DNA of 64,000 nucleotides. Origin: Allium sativum. Its lineage: Eukaryota; Streptophyta; Magnoliopsida; Asparagales; Amaryllidaceae. The stretch is from positions 207,589,231-207,653,230 of the forward strand of contig CM060912.1 in NCBI GenBank assembly GCA_030737875.1. Reading direction: 5' to 3'. Numbering within the stretch: the stretch's first letter is position 1; every line of letters begins with the position of its first letter. The notes below the pieces were generated by a model. That model saw only the letters and a program-made list of their open reading frames with translations, was not told where the DNA came from and ran no database searches. The position numbers and the translations under genes are program-made. Shown here in pieces: positions 33,976 through 47,515 of this stretch.

Positions 33976-36900
33976 CTGGTAATCAGAGTCATTTTCTTCC
34001 TTCTAAAATGCAAAGCCGAAACTGAAATATATATATAACTCCTATCCGATTACTCCATGAAAAATTATGAAAATTTAATATTTAAGCTCCTGCAGAGATC
34101 CTCTACATCTCTATATAAGTTTTCAGGGAATCGATGCACATTTTTTTAGGAAAATTAAGCAGCGAACCTAAGGCTTCGACTCCTATGCAAATGGAGCAAC
34201 GATTTGTAAATCTGAATTCATATTCGAATTCATAGAGTGAAATAGCATCTAGTTCAAGTTTCCGTGAATTTTCGGAATTCAAAAGTGCTGCTACCCTTGC
34301 GAGAACAGCGTGCGTGGCTTGAGCATGCGATGGAGGAGGTTCACTGCGTATTATGTGAGGAAGAGGGAGTCCGAATTATACATAGCAGGTGGAGGTTTAG
34401 AAAAAAAAATACAATGGAATGATGCAGCGGGGAAACATGGGAGCAGGGGGTGATGCGTGAGCAGCTGTTTGGGAAAGAAAGTATAGAGGGGGTGCGGGTT
34501 ATTTTGGACGTGAAGAAGGAAGCTACAGGAGCTTCATGATTTGGTCTAGAGGAGAAAGTATACCTGGCGGGTCAATGACAGTGCAGTTCAAAGAAGAAGC
34601 AGCGCCTAGCGGTGAGCTGCTAAACAGTTTAGCATGGGTAAGGAGAACGTTTGGGTTTGGGGCTTTCACATTTTACACATTAAAAAAATGAAGAAGTAAA
34701 AGGAATGAAGCATGCGAAATGGTGTGCGGTTTAACGGTGGGGTGTGCGTGTATAGAGAAGTGGGAGATGAGTTTTGTATGGTGGGAGTGTGAGGTTAGGG
34801 GTGGAGTACAGTGCAGTGGTGAGAAATGGCATTAACAGTGGGAGGAATGAAGGGAAGTAGGAAAAAATATGTTGTAGCGGTGCATTATATTGTGATGGGA
34901 AAATAAATGGGTTTATAGTAGAGTAGAGGACGTGGGGCTTAGTGAATTGGGGGAGGCCTATTTACATTTAAAAAATTAAGTTTAAATTCATAATAATTGT
35001 TAAACAACCTTATTGATACAATATATCGATCATACATTCTCAGAATTCGGCGCGGTTAGTTCCGTTGGAACCGTATCGTCGAGCACAATGAGATGAAGCT
35101 GGTCCGATCAAGATTGGAGGCATTTGAAAATTTTAATTAAATTAAAAACCATTTTAATTTAATAAAAAACAAGCGTTTAAACAAGTGAATCAATGTTGGT
35201 TAAACTCACTCAGTTCTTCCCACTTATATTTTATAAGTCGGGTTTTATAATTGTGTGCTACGGTTGCTAATTGTTTGTTTGTTTGTTGATTTTATATTCA
35301 TATATTGACTGAAATAGTTAAATCAAACGTTTGTTTAATTTAATTAAAAACCAATCTTTATTTCTAATGATTAAATCCAATTTAGGTAACTTACCTCAGT
35401 GGTTACATTTGTAATAATATAAATGTTATGAATGAATAATTGAATATTTGAATCTCTGATGTTAGCCCAGTATTGACTGGTAAAGTTATTATTGACTATT
35501 ATTATTAAACTGCTTATGCCATCTATTTGGTTAGAAAATGAATAATGATTGACCATTTTGAACTGAATGTTTTGAATTAAGGTAACCTATTGTTTTATAG
35601 GGAATTGTAGGTAAGAGGAATCCAGCTGGATTCGTCACTAATATTGATAACGTTTATCAATATGATTATATTATTTGTTATGAAATGTGAAATTGGTTAT
35701 TATTTCACGGTTTGGTGCTATAGTAGCCATTTGCCTCTTTAGTACCACCGATTAAAGGAAATGATTTTTTCGAAATCGATATAAAATGGATTTCGAGGGG
35801 TTTTAAAGATATAAATACATTTTTATATGGACTGGAAATACGATTTTGATACTAAAGATAAATATCAAAGTTAAATTTAAATTTTTATAAATACATAGAA
35901 TATAACTAGTAGAGATGTATAATATTATTAAATAAATAATTAAACGATATAAATTTATCGTGTTGGCAATTTAAATGTTGAAATGGGTTTGTAAAGGCCT
36001 TAACGGTCATAAAGGAAGTTTAAATCGATTCAAAAATATTAAAATGAAATGATGGAATTGTAGATTATATGAGAATTTATAAAAAAGATTAAAAGTGATA
36101 TTTTTAAATAAATGATCATTTTGAACCGTAATTTTTCTAATATACGAAATGTGATTAAATGACATTTCATGAATAAGATTAACAAATCGATGGATTTGGA
36201 AATGAGTATTGATTTAGGAATGGGATTTCATATTTTTGAATGAAGCTGGATTTGAAAATATGAATATGGATTTATAAATGGGAATTATAAATGGGATTGA
36301 GTTAAATAAATGGGAGTGAGTTTTATAAATGGGGTTTCGGTTGAATATTAATGAATTTGTAATTGGATTTAAATCTGATAGTTGTAAGAGATTGTTAAAT
36401 CAAGATTTCTCCTAAAATATAATATAACTGAATATACGAGTATGAGTTGATTTATATGTGAAAGAGTTGTAAAATAAATTCCTAGTACAAAGGAATGAAA
36501 TAAGTAATTGGAAAGTTGGGAAATGATAAGAAATGGCGAAGTGGATTTTATTCCAAGGTTTGGAATGTGGTATCCCGAAGTTCGGAATGATTAATCAAAG
36601 TCAGTTTAATCCCTAGGTTCGGAATGTAATATTCCGAGGTTTGGACTGTTAACTGAAGGTAGGAGTATAATTGAAGTTAATGGTTTGGATAATGACAACG
36701 AATATTAGTTGTCGATAATGAATTGCAAATGAGATTTTTAAATGAAATTAAATTTGATGGAATGTAAAAGAATGGTAATTTGTCGTAATTAATTTACAAA
36801 AGATTATGTAAATGGAAATTTAAAGTTTTGGAAATGGAATCGAATTAGTGAATAAAGTTAAAGGTTTGTAAATGTGTTTGTAACATTTGTTACAAAGGAA

Positions 36901-38045
36901 ATGAACTATTTTTAGATATAAGATTTTATAAAGGATTAATATATGTTTGCAGACAACAAACAAGTTGTCGAGTATGATTTAAAGAGGATGTGATAAATGA
37001 AAGTAAAAATGGTTTTGAAAGTAAATCTGTAACGTTTGTTACAGAAGAGAAGTTGAATCGTTGTGATAAATATATCAATATAAGAATTTGATAAGATATC
37101 GATATAATAATTGTATAAGATATCAATATAAGATTTATAAAAGTCTTGTTTTTGTGGTTTTAAACAAATGAATTTAAGTCATTGAAAATAATTTCTAATA
37201 TAATAATAAAGAGATATTAAGGAATTGTTATAAGGATTCTATTTAAAATAGAATCAAAGCTCATATATAATTTTGTAAAGAATTGCTAATGTAAATTTAA
37301 AGAGTTTAATAAGATTTTACTTAATAATTAATTAAGTAAACGAGGTTGAGAATTAGATAGGTTTTCAAAAGAAACGTGTGGTTAATAAAGTTCTATTTAT
37401 CTTGATGGTATTAATGTTGTTAGTCAAGGTCTGAGAGGTAAATAAAATAACCCAACTTGAATGACTCCATGATTATCCAAGGATGGTATTAGTTTATAAA
37501 CGAGAGTAGTTGAGGGAAACATAAGTAATAATTTCCCTAAAATGATATTATAAACTGTTTTCGAAAAATTTATAAGTTGAATAAAATAAATTAGGTGAAT
37601 ATTCTTATTTTATAATAAGAAGTAAAAGCGATGTTTCAAATATTGGAAAATTTAAAGAGTATAATTAACAATCGGTTCATTAAAGAGTCTAAATGATATC
37701 GAGTAGTGAATCAGTGAATTTATAATAATATGGATGAATGGTTGTTTTATTTGATAGTTAAATAACCGACTACCAAATTTGCCTCATACAATTGTTGGTA
37801 CGGAAAGTCCGGAATCGAAATTATATTTGAAAACCATTCCGTCAAGCAAATACGAATACGTTAAAGATACTGATTCGAGATGGAGCTATTGAAGACCGTA
37901 GATCTTCATAAAGCGGAAGAACTATATATAATCTCTGACTTGCAACTAGAGATAAATTGTGATTCTGTCTTGGTTGGAAATCTACGGATTCACAAGGACT
38001 TCTCGCTACTGATTCTCAGGGTGATTCTTAGGATGCGATAGGAGG

Positions 38046-38050
38046 GTGCC
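38046..38050. repeat. Target-site duplication of element D, left copy (GTGCC)
   Basis: GTGCC before D and ATGCC (50611-50615) after it differ by one base. The A LTR (reverse complement of about 5660-5680) reads GTGCCTTCGG across the homologous uninterrupted site, confirming where D landed. Confidence 0.8.
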
Positions 38051-38390
38051 TGTGACGGCCTGGAATTTCGCTCGATCCGAATCAGTCGTTAAACCGACCA
38101 AGACCGTTCGAAACGCCTGACTGTTTGAGAACAGGACAAATCAGAATGCAGACGGAAGAACATTTCATTGCTATTACAACAATTCCATCAGATACAAGAA
38201 TATATAGAGTATAAATGAATAAATTACATTCAACAAATATCAGAGATTTAAATTACATTTAAATACATTGCAGCGGAAAAACAATATAAAACACAACTAG
38301 AAATAATGCACGGATACAGAGCTTTCCGAGCATCGTTCCAGCTGTAAATCAGGATCCTGTGAATATAAATCTGCAAAACCAAAACTACTA

Positions 38391-38470
38391 GCTGCCCGTG
38401 TGGAAAATAAGGGCACCCAGAGTTTAGGTTAAAACAATAAACTCCAGGTCAGTCATGTGACTAGTGTGAG
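38391..38470 (-). other. Conserved LTR end block (D, left LTR)
   Basis: CTGCCCGTGTGG, GGGCACCCAGAGTTTAGG and GTCAGTCATGTGACTAGTGTGAG correspond to the blocks of A, B and G. The right LTR copy is at 44406-44483. Confidence 0.75.
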
Positions 38471-40960
38471 AACTAAAACAGATATTTAAAACTTTACTTT
38501 AAAAGAGAGTAATTCAAGGGACCACGCCGTATAACACGGAACGGGTTTCCTCCCAAGAATACCAGTGCATATCAATAAACAACGCAATGCTTTTTCGAAA
38601 AATGAAGCTATTATAAGACCCAAGTCCCATCACACAATGCAACGCAAGTCGGAGGATAGGGTTTTCCCTTATAATAGCCAAACATGCTTGGTACGTTTAA
38701 AACAAATCATTTGATACTATAATAAGTGTATAGTGTCAAAACAATTTCAATCATAAATATAAATCATAGACGGCATGGGTACCATATATCCTGTCGCCAT
38801 ACTAGTTCTACAATTAAAACCGCAATACACGTATTGGAAATTGGATTTCCGTCATGAGTCGAGGCAAGGGGCAAGCTCCTCTCCGCTTTCGAGACACTCT
38901 AGCAAATGTCTCAGGGCTACGCACTCTGGGCAACCCTGGATCTTCAGGGCTGGTCCTCACTTACGTTAGAGGATTGGCAATTCCTGAACACATGTTTCCC
39001 GGTCCTTACAGACCTAAAATCGAGGCGCCTCATCCAACAACCACATAGGTGAAAAGTATATAAATGTTAGGGCTGGTAAGTCACTGACACCACCAAAGCT
39101 AGAAAGAAACGTCGTGCTCTCCCTGCAGTCCGTATCCCGTTTTTGACTCATACCGAGGTGTGAGGCTCGCGAATTCACGTTATACACAAAGCTGCCACGT
39201 AGGCCGTGCTTTGATCGTCAACCACAAGACTTTGCTTTTCAACAGAAGCCTTGATCCATGCAACTCAGTATGCCACCCAGGCAATTCATGCCATGCGATT
39301 GATATCTATCGATATATAACCTCTAAGCTCGTACGTCTCAGAGAAGGGCGTTAAGCAAAAGAATAAATTCTCCGCCGCCAAACAGATATATATTTAATAG
39401 AAATCAATCAACACAGAATAAAATCCAATGTCAGACACACAATCCATTTACAAGTTCGTTCTGGGTCTGAACGAAACCGGAGGCACTTTCCTCGCATATC
39501 CATCGATCTCCAAGTACGTCTGGGCGACCACCAACTATTTCCATCCTCTTGGGTGTACAGCCCAATCAGGATCGTCAGTAATTATCCAAACGATGTGAAG
39601 ACTTCCGGTCTTTAACCACCGTCTTCATCTTCGACATATCGTCGAATCGGTTATTCAGAATGGGTATAAACCCGGCCTTTCCGAACAACCCGCGTATATT
39701 AAAAACAAATGTTACACAAACACAACATACGCCTCATTCCAATTCATTAGTCACTAACCGTAGATCAACAAGAGAACAATTTCCCAAATATTAACCCCGA
39801 AGGCCGAAACCAACATCAGATCAATACCCAGGAAACCATTCTTCTTAGCTAACCTACAGCTAGTTTCTAAATTCCACATTCTTAGGGAAAGGTTCCCATT
39901 AATTTTATCCAAGATAAATTCTTTAAAATTTATCCTTTAATCTTCCTTTTGATGTCGTTTCAAACAAAATTATGGTTTTCTGAACTAGTCGAGATTAGCG
40001 AACCACACCGAAGTAATTATTTATTTTGTTTCCCAATCCCAACCTATTCATCCCATGAAGCAAAACTGGTAATACTCCACATCTAACACCACAGTGTTAT
40101 CGGTAAAATTAATTACCATTTCACGTTCAAATCTGATTAAAGATTTAACTATCACTTTGGAGCAAAACTGGTGATACTCCATTCTCGCTCATTTGCCAAA
40201 TTTGATAATTTAGATTATCAATTCACATTTCAATCTAATTGAAGATTCATTAAAACTCCTTTTACTGGGTTAAAGAACTAATGTCATTTAAAACACAGTT
40301 CACGACAAACCCAAATCACAATCAATTTATTATCGGGTTAAAGAACTAGTGTTATTTAAAACACAGCTCACGATAAACCCATGAATCAGTTCTATTTAAA
40401 CCCATTAGTGTATGCCGTATTTTATCCCAATACCCGTGTGGGGTTTCAAACAATCAAACACAGATTTTATTTGTGCAGTTGGGCGATGTGTAAAATTTAT
40501 CGTCCCAGTCAATGTCCTTCAAATAGGCGTACATAAACAAACCGTCCGGTTTGTAGATGAATATTTATTTATTCACATTCACGTTAAAAATTATATTTTT
40601 AACGATAAAATTATTTTATTCAACCTATGAATATTCTATTCGGTTCATTTATCAAATAAAATGATATTTTTATTTCTCTAACATATTTTAGAAAATTTCG
40701 GCGGCATAACGGCACGATACTAGGAACGGGACAAGGCCTAGCCTTATCCCCGGTCTAGTGAAGGCCCACGCCATTCACACATCAATCAAATCCATTCCAT
40801 TTCACCAAACAATTCAATTCAAACCAAATAATCTAACCAACTACACAACCAAACAATTAAACAAACAAGTCATCCATGGTCTGTGGATGACGGGTGTCGG
40901 GTGCTACTAAACACCGTCTGCATCCTAGTATATATATATAACTAGAAAAAGAAATTGAAA

Positions 40961-40977
40961 GGTGAGAAATTCTCACC
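40961..40977 (-). other. GTGAG...CTCAC motif (D, left LTR)
   Basis: GGTGAGAAATTCTCACC is a seven-base-pair inverted repeat with a three-base loop; on the minus strand it follows GGAGTTGGAATAGCTATT, recalling the GGAGTGGAA..CCAA context in B and G. The right LTR copy (48480-48496) carries one mismatch. Confidence 0.55.
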
Positions 40978-41164
40978 AATAGCTATTCCAACTCCACGAC
41001 ACTTCATTTATAGAAATCTTCGTCGTTCTCGCTTTTTTGTCACCTTCGTTGCCCGTAGCCACTACATATATAAAAATCACACATTTTTATATTGCTGTCT
41101 TTTTAAAATAAAAATCACATTTTTATTTGTTTACTTTCAATTTTAAAAATCATATTTTTATAAT

Positions 41165-41350
41165 CACTTCATATATTTAAAAATCGAATTTTTTACTTTG
41201 CTATTCAATATATAAAAATCGAATTTTCACTTCGCTATTCAATATATAAAAATCGAATTTTTACTTCGCTATTCAATATATAAAAATCGAATTTTCACTT
41301 CGCTATTCAATATATAAAAATCGAATTTTTACTTCGCTATTCAATATATA
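41165..41350. repeat. 33-bp tandem array in D left LTR
   Basis: The unit consists of CTTCGCTATTCAATATATAA then AAATCGAATTTTA, in about five to six copies, with alternating TTTTA and TTTTC variants. It is matched by 48690-48875 in the right LTR with the same alternation. Confidence 0.92.
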
Positions 41351-41702
41351 AAAATCTCGCCTTTTCAATTATAAATATTTCGCCTTTTCAACTATATAGA
41401 TTTCACCTTTTCAACTATATAGATTTCGCCTTTTCAATTTCTCAATTATATAGAAATTTTATTTTCAATACACTACTTATATAAAAATAGTATTTTTATA
41501 TCTTTTACTATATAAAGGTCATATTTTTGATTCACTACATATATAAAAATCATATTTTTATATTCTCTATCTTATAAAAATCATATTTTTATAATCTCTG
41601 TAATATAAAAATCAAATCATTTCTATTTTAAAAATCAACTCTTTTCTATTTTTAAAAACTGATTTTATTCATTAAAAACTGAGTTTATAAATTAAAAATC
41701 AC

Positions 41703-42110
41703 CTTGGTTCGGTAGCGGGAGGTCGAAGATGTTGAGCGTGGCTGTGGAGGTGGCGCCATCGAGCTGGCGGAGCAGTGGGTCAACGGTGGTTGCAGTTTGG
41801 GCTATGGGGCATCGGGTTTCAGGGTTTTCGAGGTGGTTGTGGTTTGCGAGCAGGCGGAGGAGGGAGGGGTAATCGGAGGTCAGCTCCGGCGGTTTACAAG
41901 GGGGGGGGGGGGGCGCGTCTTCAAATCAATTTGGGGATTGGAGGGGGGACTAAAGGGAGGGAGAACGGAGAGGATGGTGGTGCGGTGAGGTCTGGGAGGA
42001 GGTGGCGGATCGAAGTTGTTGGCGGCGCTGGCTTGGTGGACCCGTTGGCGCGGATTTGCCCTCCCCGTCGTTCGGTGTTTTTTTTTAAAAATCGATTTCT
42101 TTTAGAAGAA
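41703..42110 (-). other. GC-rich exon-like segment in D left LTR
   Basis: A sharp GC-rich island within AT-rich LTR. On the minus strand it has codon-like structure in the right-LTR copy; in this copy the frame is broken by a longer cytosine run (14 G on the plus strand, 41900-41913). It ends at AACCAAG followed by GTGATT, a 5' splice-site-like boundary, after which the DNA is again AT-rich. Confidence 0.5.
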
Positions 42111-43036
42111 AAAGGGGGGCCTGAGGAGTTAAAAAGGAAGATAGAGTTTTATTTAATTATTTAATTCAAAAAGTTGACTTTTACATACGACCTCTAAATG
42201 AGGCCCACCGCCTGTCGTCCATAGCGTTTTACCCCCATTCCGAACACAATGGGATATGTATCGTAAGCTAATTCGATCGTTTCGATCAGTTTTCGTCAAA
42301 ATCAACATATAACTCTATATATTGAATTTGAATGCGCATTTCAATTTACTGGGGTCACATACTAACTCTAAAAATTCCCGAAAAATATTTTCTAGCTTCG
42401 TATTGACGATGCGGTCCTAACAAAACTAGTTTCGTCGAATTCTGAGACCGTTGGAAAAATGGCCATTTTCCAGTCGATTAAAATCAACTGAAACTGGTCA
42501 AACACGTTTTCCTTTGCCACGCTCACATATTGATTCGAAAAATTATGAAATTTGGAATCTAGCAATAACTTGACATCACGGACCCAACAAAAGTGGTTTC
42601 GTCGAAATCCGAGGTCGTTTGCAAAATTCCCATTTTTAAGGGCCTGAATTCCATAGCGACTATTCAGAATTTTTAACTGGACATATCTTTTGATTCTCTC
42701 TATGAAATTTTTATTTTTCGGATTCGTTGGAAAGATATTCTCAATTAGATCCTATTATTTTTGGTTTCACTAAAATCCGGTTTGTTTTGCACCCGGTACA
42801 TTCAATTGAAGTTTGAAATCGAATTATCGAACTACCGCGCCATTTTCAATTCTATTTATAATTATATATAATTATTTATATTCTAACGACGACGTATATA
42901 AATATATACGTTCTAATTATATTCAAAATAAATTTCTCGTCGATATTATTTAAAATAATCTGTTTTAAATATTCAAAATTCGCTAAAATTGCCAAAATAA
43001 AAATTTTAAACTGGCCCAGATTTTCGGGTTGTTACA

Positions 43037-43054
43037 ATCTCCCCCACTTAAAAC
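43037..43054 (-). other. Polypurine tract of element D
   Basis: The minus strand reads AAGTGGGGGAGAT next to the 3' LTR start TGTAACAACCCG, preceded by CGGGGACGAAAAG. Confidence 0.88.
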
Positions 43055-43923
43055 TTTTCGTCCCCGAAAAGGAATAAAGTCGAAAGTGGTTTGATTAATC
43101 AACTCTACGTTCAATCTGGCTTCCATTCTCCAACTTTTCAGTTTCTGAGAATTTTCAAATTCTTCAAAAATTTGGCTAACACCCTAAAATTTCGCCATAA
43201 CCTCCCCTGCACCGGGAGCCACGGGAAAATTCCGAAATTACCATATAGGCCTTCTGATCTCAAAAAGAAAAAGAAAAAGCCAAGCGGCTAGCCAATAGGC
43301 TCATAAAATCATCATCACCCAAACAAAACAGTAAATTATAGTAAACATGTACCTATTTGTCGGGAAAACAAATTTTATTCTCTGCTCTAACCTCCTTGCT
43401 ATGACCTGTTCAATGTAAGTATATGTATATGCAAGCAAATGCAACCAATTTTCAATATAGTTCAATATTTGGTTCAATTAGGCATAATGGTTCAAAATTA
43501 TCAAACAAATGAACAAACAACACAAACATCAATCAATTAGTGGATTAACGTTTCAAATTCATAATTTTGATATATATACTGAAAATCTTGTTTTTGATGC
43601 CAATTCACAACAATGTATTCTAGCTATATTGGTTTTGGTTCTCACACCAGCCTAATGGAAATATATGGATATCACACCTTCGTCTCTCGAAAATAAATTC
43701 TGACGACGAGTACTCAACCATCAGAAACATCTTCAGGCCACTAGAGTATGATTCTATATCTATCCAGTATATTAAAACTTCGAATATACGTTCATGACGC
43801 GTATACGCGAAATCTATATATACTCGATGTTCCAAATTCAAAATAAATAAATATTCAAATACGTTTAAAACGATTTAAATTTTCAAAACAAAATTGTTTT
43901 CATTTGAAAAATATACTCTTCAT

Positions 43924-43962
43924 ACCCGTTCTAGGATACTACTGATCCTATCTCTAACGAGT
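43924..43962 (-). other. Conserved leader hairpin of element D
   Basis: On the minus strand ACUCGUU pairs with AACGGGU (one U-G), with AGAGA and UAG inside and a perfect inner stem UAGGAU/AUCCUA around CAGUAGU. It lies 88 bases from the PBS, as in B. Confidence 0.78.
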
Positions 43963-44050
43963 CATTCTAATTGGATATTACTAATCCAATATCTGATGAA
44001 TTCTTTTGTATGTTTCTAATGTGTCTTGTTCTCGAGCTCTTTAAACCAAA

Positions 44051-44062
44051 GCTCTGATACCA
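44051..44062 (-). other. Primer-binding site of element D (initiator tRNA-Met)
   Basis: The minus strand reads TGGTATCAGAGC, two bases from the LTR edge at 44065. Perfect match. Confidence 0.93.
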
Positions 44063-46924
44063 AATGTGACGGCCTGGAATTTCGCTCGATCTAAATCAGT
44101 CGTTAAACCGACCAAGACCGTTTGAAACCCCTGACTGTTTGAGAACAGGACAAATCAGAACGCAGACGGAAGAACATTTCATTGCTATTACAATAATTCC
44201 ATCAGATACAAGAATATACAGAGTATAAATGAATAAATTACATTCAACAAATATCAGAGATTTAAATTACTTTTAAATACATTGCAGCGGAAAAACAATA
44301 TAAAACACAACTAGAAATAATGCACAGATACAGAGCTTTCCGAGCATCGTTCCAGCTGTAAATCAGGATCCTGTGAATATAAATCTGCAAAACCAAAACT
44401 ACTAGCTGCCCGTGTGGAAAATAAGGGCACCCAGAGTTTAGGTTAAAACAATAAACTCCAGGTCAGTCATGTGACTGGTGTGAGAACTAAAACAGTTATT
44501 TTAAACTTTACTTTAAAAGAGAGTAATTCAAGGGACCACGCCATATAACACGGAACGGGTTTCCTCCCAAGAATACCAGTGCATATCAATAAACAACGCA
44601 ATGCTTTTTCGAAAAATGAAGCTATTATAAGACCCAAGTCCCATCACACAATGCAACGCAAGTCGGAGGATAGAGTTTTCCCTTATAATAGCCAAACATG
44701 TTTGGTACGTTTAAAACAAATCATTTGATACTATAATAAGTGTATAGTGTCAAAACAATTTCAATCATAAATATAAATCATAGACGGCATGGGTACCATA
44801 TATCATGCCGCCATACTAGTTCTACAATTAAAACCGCAATACACGTATTGGAAATTGGATTTCCGTCATGAGTCGAGGCAAGGGGCAAGCTCCTCTCCGC
44901 TTTCGAGACACTCTAGCAAATGTCTCAGGGCTACGCACTCTGGGCAACCCTGGATCTTCAGGGCCGGTCCTCACTTACGTTAGAGGATTGGCAATTCCTA
45001 AACACACGTTTCCCGGTCATTACAGACCTAAAATCGAGGCGCCTCATCCAACAACCACATAGGTGAAAAGTATATAAATGTCAGGGCTGGTAAGTCACTG
45101 ACACCACCAAAGCTAGAAAGAAACGTCGTGCTCTCCCTGCAGTCCGTATCCCGTTTTTGACTCATACCGAGGTGTGAGGCTCGCGAATTCACGTTATACA
45201 CAAAGCTGCCACGTAGGTCGTGCTTTGATCGTCAACCACAAGACTTTATTTGCTTTTCAACAGAAGCCTTGATCCATGCAACTCAGTATGCCACACAGGC
45301 AATTCATGCCATGCGATTGGTATCTATCGATATATAACCTCTAAGCTCGTACGTCTCAGATAAGGGCGTTAAGCAAAAGAATAAATTCTCCGCCGCCAAA
45401 CAGATATATATTTAACAGAAATCAATCAACACAAAATAAAATCCAATGTCAGACACACAATCCATTTACAAGTTCGTTCTGGGTCTGAACGAAACCGGAG
45501 GCACTTTCCTCGCATATCCATCGATCTCCAAGTACGTCTGGACGACCACCAACTATTTCCATCCTCTTGGGTGTACAGCCCAATCAGGATCGTCAGTAAT
45601 TATCCAAACGATGTGAAGACTTCCGGTCTTTAACCACCGTCTTCATCTTCGACATATCGTCGAATCGGTTATTCAGAATGGGTATAAACCCGGCCTTTCC
45701 GAACAACCCGCGTATATTAAAAACAAATGTTACACAAACACAACATACGCCTCATTCCAATTCATCAGTCACTAACCGTTGATCAACAAGAGAACAATTT
45801 CCCAAATATTAACCCCGAAGGCCGAAACCAACATCAGATCAATACCCAGGAAACCATTCTTCTTAGCTAACCTACAGCTAGTTTCTAAATTCCACATTCT
45901 TAGGGAAAGGTTCCCATTAATTTTATCCAAGATAAATTCTTTAAAATTTATCCTTTAATCTTCCTTTTGATGTCGTTTCAAACAAAATTATGGTTTTCTG
46001 AACTAGTCGAGATTAGCGAACCACACCGAAGTAATTATTTATTTTATTTCCCAATCCCAACCTATTCATCCCATGAAGCAAAACTGGTAATACTCCACAT
46101 CTAACACCACAGTGTTATCGGTAAAATTAATTACCATTTCACGTTCAAATCTGATTAAAGATTTAACTATCGCTTTGGAGCAAAACTGGTGATACTCCAT
46201 TCTCGCTCATTTGCCAAATTTGATAATTTAGATTATCAATTCACATTTCAATCTAATTGAAGATTCATTAAAACTCCTTTTACTGGGTTAAAGAACTAAT
46301 GTCATTTAAAACACAGTTCACGACAAACCCAAATCACAATCTATTTATTATCGGGTTAAAGAACTAGTGTTATTTAAAACACAGCTCACGATAAACCCAT
46401 GAATCAGTTCTATTTAAACCCATTTCAAATCCAATTTATTTATTTAAAAATAATTGGGTTTAAAATTTCAGTTCAAACTAGTTCATTTCGATAAAAATCT
46501 ATTTTTATCTTTTTAAACATGGAGTTTTTCATCCCAATTTTTCCCAAATAATTTCTTATGATTTTACATAAATTATTACTATTTTTAATAATTTTATCAA
46601 GGCCCGTATAGTCGATTTCCATCAACGGCCATTGAACTGCACTTACAGCGACCTTTTCTGAAATTGATTTGGACATATCTCCAAATCCAACCGTTAGATT
46701 TCAAATTTCTAATATTCGTTAGAAAGCTCTTTTCGATACGAACCCAACGGTTCCGGTTTTAGGAGAATCCGACGGTCGGATCTCCCGTAATGTCCGTTTG
46801 AAATAAATGGTCGAAATTCACGAACTACCGCGGCGCGGCGCGTTCTATTCAGGCCATTATATATATAATATATATATATATTATATATTTCATCGATTTC
46901 TATTTAAAACGAATTTTATAAATA

Positions 46925-47515
46925 GTTTTGAATTCGTTTCAAAAACAATTTCAACCTTTATTTCAAATTCAAATCAAAATTGAATTTTCTATTATAAATC
47001 CTTTTTACTTCCATTTCTATTTGATTTCAATTCAAATCGATTTTAATTCGATTCGAATTCATTTTCTTTTCAATTCAATTCGATTCGAATTCGTTTTCTA
47101 TTCAAATCAAATTCATTTTCTATTCAAATCAAATCAAATTCGTTATATATTCAATTCAAATTCATTTTCTATTCAAATCAAATTGGTTTTCTATTCAATT
47201 CAATTCAAATTCGTTTTCTACTCAATTCAAATCAAATTCGTTTTCTATTCAAATCAAATCAAATTCGTTATATATTCAATTCGAATTCAAATTCGTTTTT
47301 TATTCAATTCAAATCAAATTGGTTTTCTATTCAATTCAATTCAAATTCGTTTTCTATTCAATTCAAATCAAATTGGTTTTCTATTCAATTCAATTCATAT
47401 TCGTTTTCTATTCAATTCAAATCAAATTTGTTATATATTCAATTCAAATCAAATTCGTTATATATTCAATTCAAATCAAATTCGTTATATATTCAATTCA
47501 AATCCTAAAAACGAA
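46925..47515. repeat. TTCAATTCAAATCAAATTCG tandem array in D right LTR
   Basis: About 20 degenerate units built from TTCAATTCAAATCAAATTCG plus TTTTCTA or TTATATA, with a period of roughly 25-35 bp. The 228-codon open frame at 46928-47614 is an in-frame by-product of this repeat (F, S, I, Q and N only in rotation) and not a gene. Confidence 0.9.

Larger units (their letters stand above)
32623..38050 (+). repeat. 3' LTR of element C, first part
   Basis: Starts TGTAATTTCCCATATTTTT after the purine tract. Early on it carries GAGCTCGAAATGGCGCGGTAG, matching the reverse complement of the A LTR near 10345. ACGAAAC-type modules recur at 33180, 33340, 33505, 33655 and 35040. TATAAATA lies at 33968-33975. 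34280-34960 is purine-rich and leader-like; 35600-38050 is AT-rich with small repeats (TGTAACGTTTGTTACA-like at 36880 and 37030; CGAGGTTTGGA words at 36555-36650). The LTR is broken by D at 38050 and resumes at 50616, giving about 6.7 kb in total. Confidence 0.82.
38051..43036 (-). repeat. 3' LTR of element D (left copy, with internal deletion)
   Basis: The 4986-bp LTR has the end block at 38391-38470, a deletion junction near 40404-40408 (sequence of 46425-47922 missing), GTGAG motif 40961-40977, a 33-bp array 41165-41350, AT-rich short repeats to 41690, a GC-rich exon-like segment 41703-42110, ACGAAAC-type modules near 42410, 42580 and 42740, and the LTR end. The open frames 38775-39354 overlap one another and mirror those in the right LTR; nothing suggests protein selection. 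Confidence 0.92.
43037..44064 (-). mobile_element. Interior of element D (non-coding)
   Basis: From the PBS inward: an upstream hairpin with TTGGAT/ATCCAA stem and TAGTAAT loop (about 43970-44000), the conserved hairpin (43924-43962), a block shared with A and B (43660-43765), the GGAGGTTATGGCGAAATTTT segment (about 43185-43205) and the purine tract. The minus-strand frame 43620-43841 has IYWIDIES in common with B's frame. No retroviral protein motif is present. Confidence 0.82.

Noticed and set aside
38775..39354. Overlapping 64-codon frames repeated at 44789-45062
   Set aside because: LTR sequence of D; overlapping frames in a conserved DNA block, with substitutions not favouring any frame.
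41775..42164. Gly-rich plus-strand frame, with relatives at 49276-49698
   Set aside because: It is the antisense shadow of the GC-rich segment; the minus strand gives the more protein-like reading.
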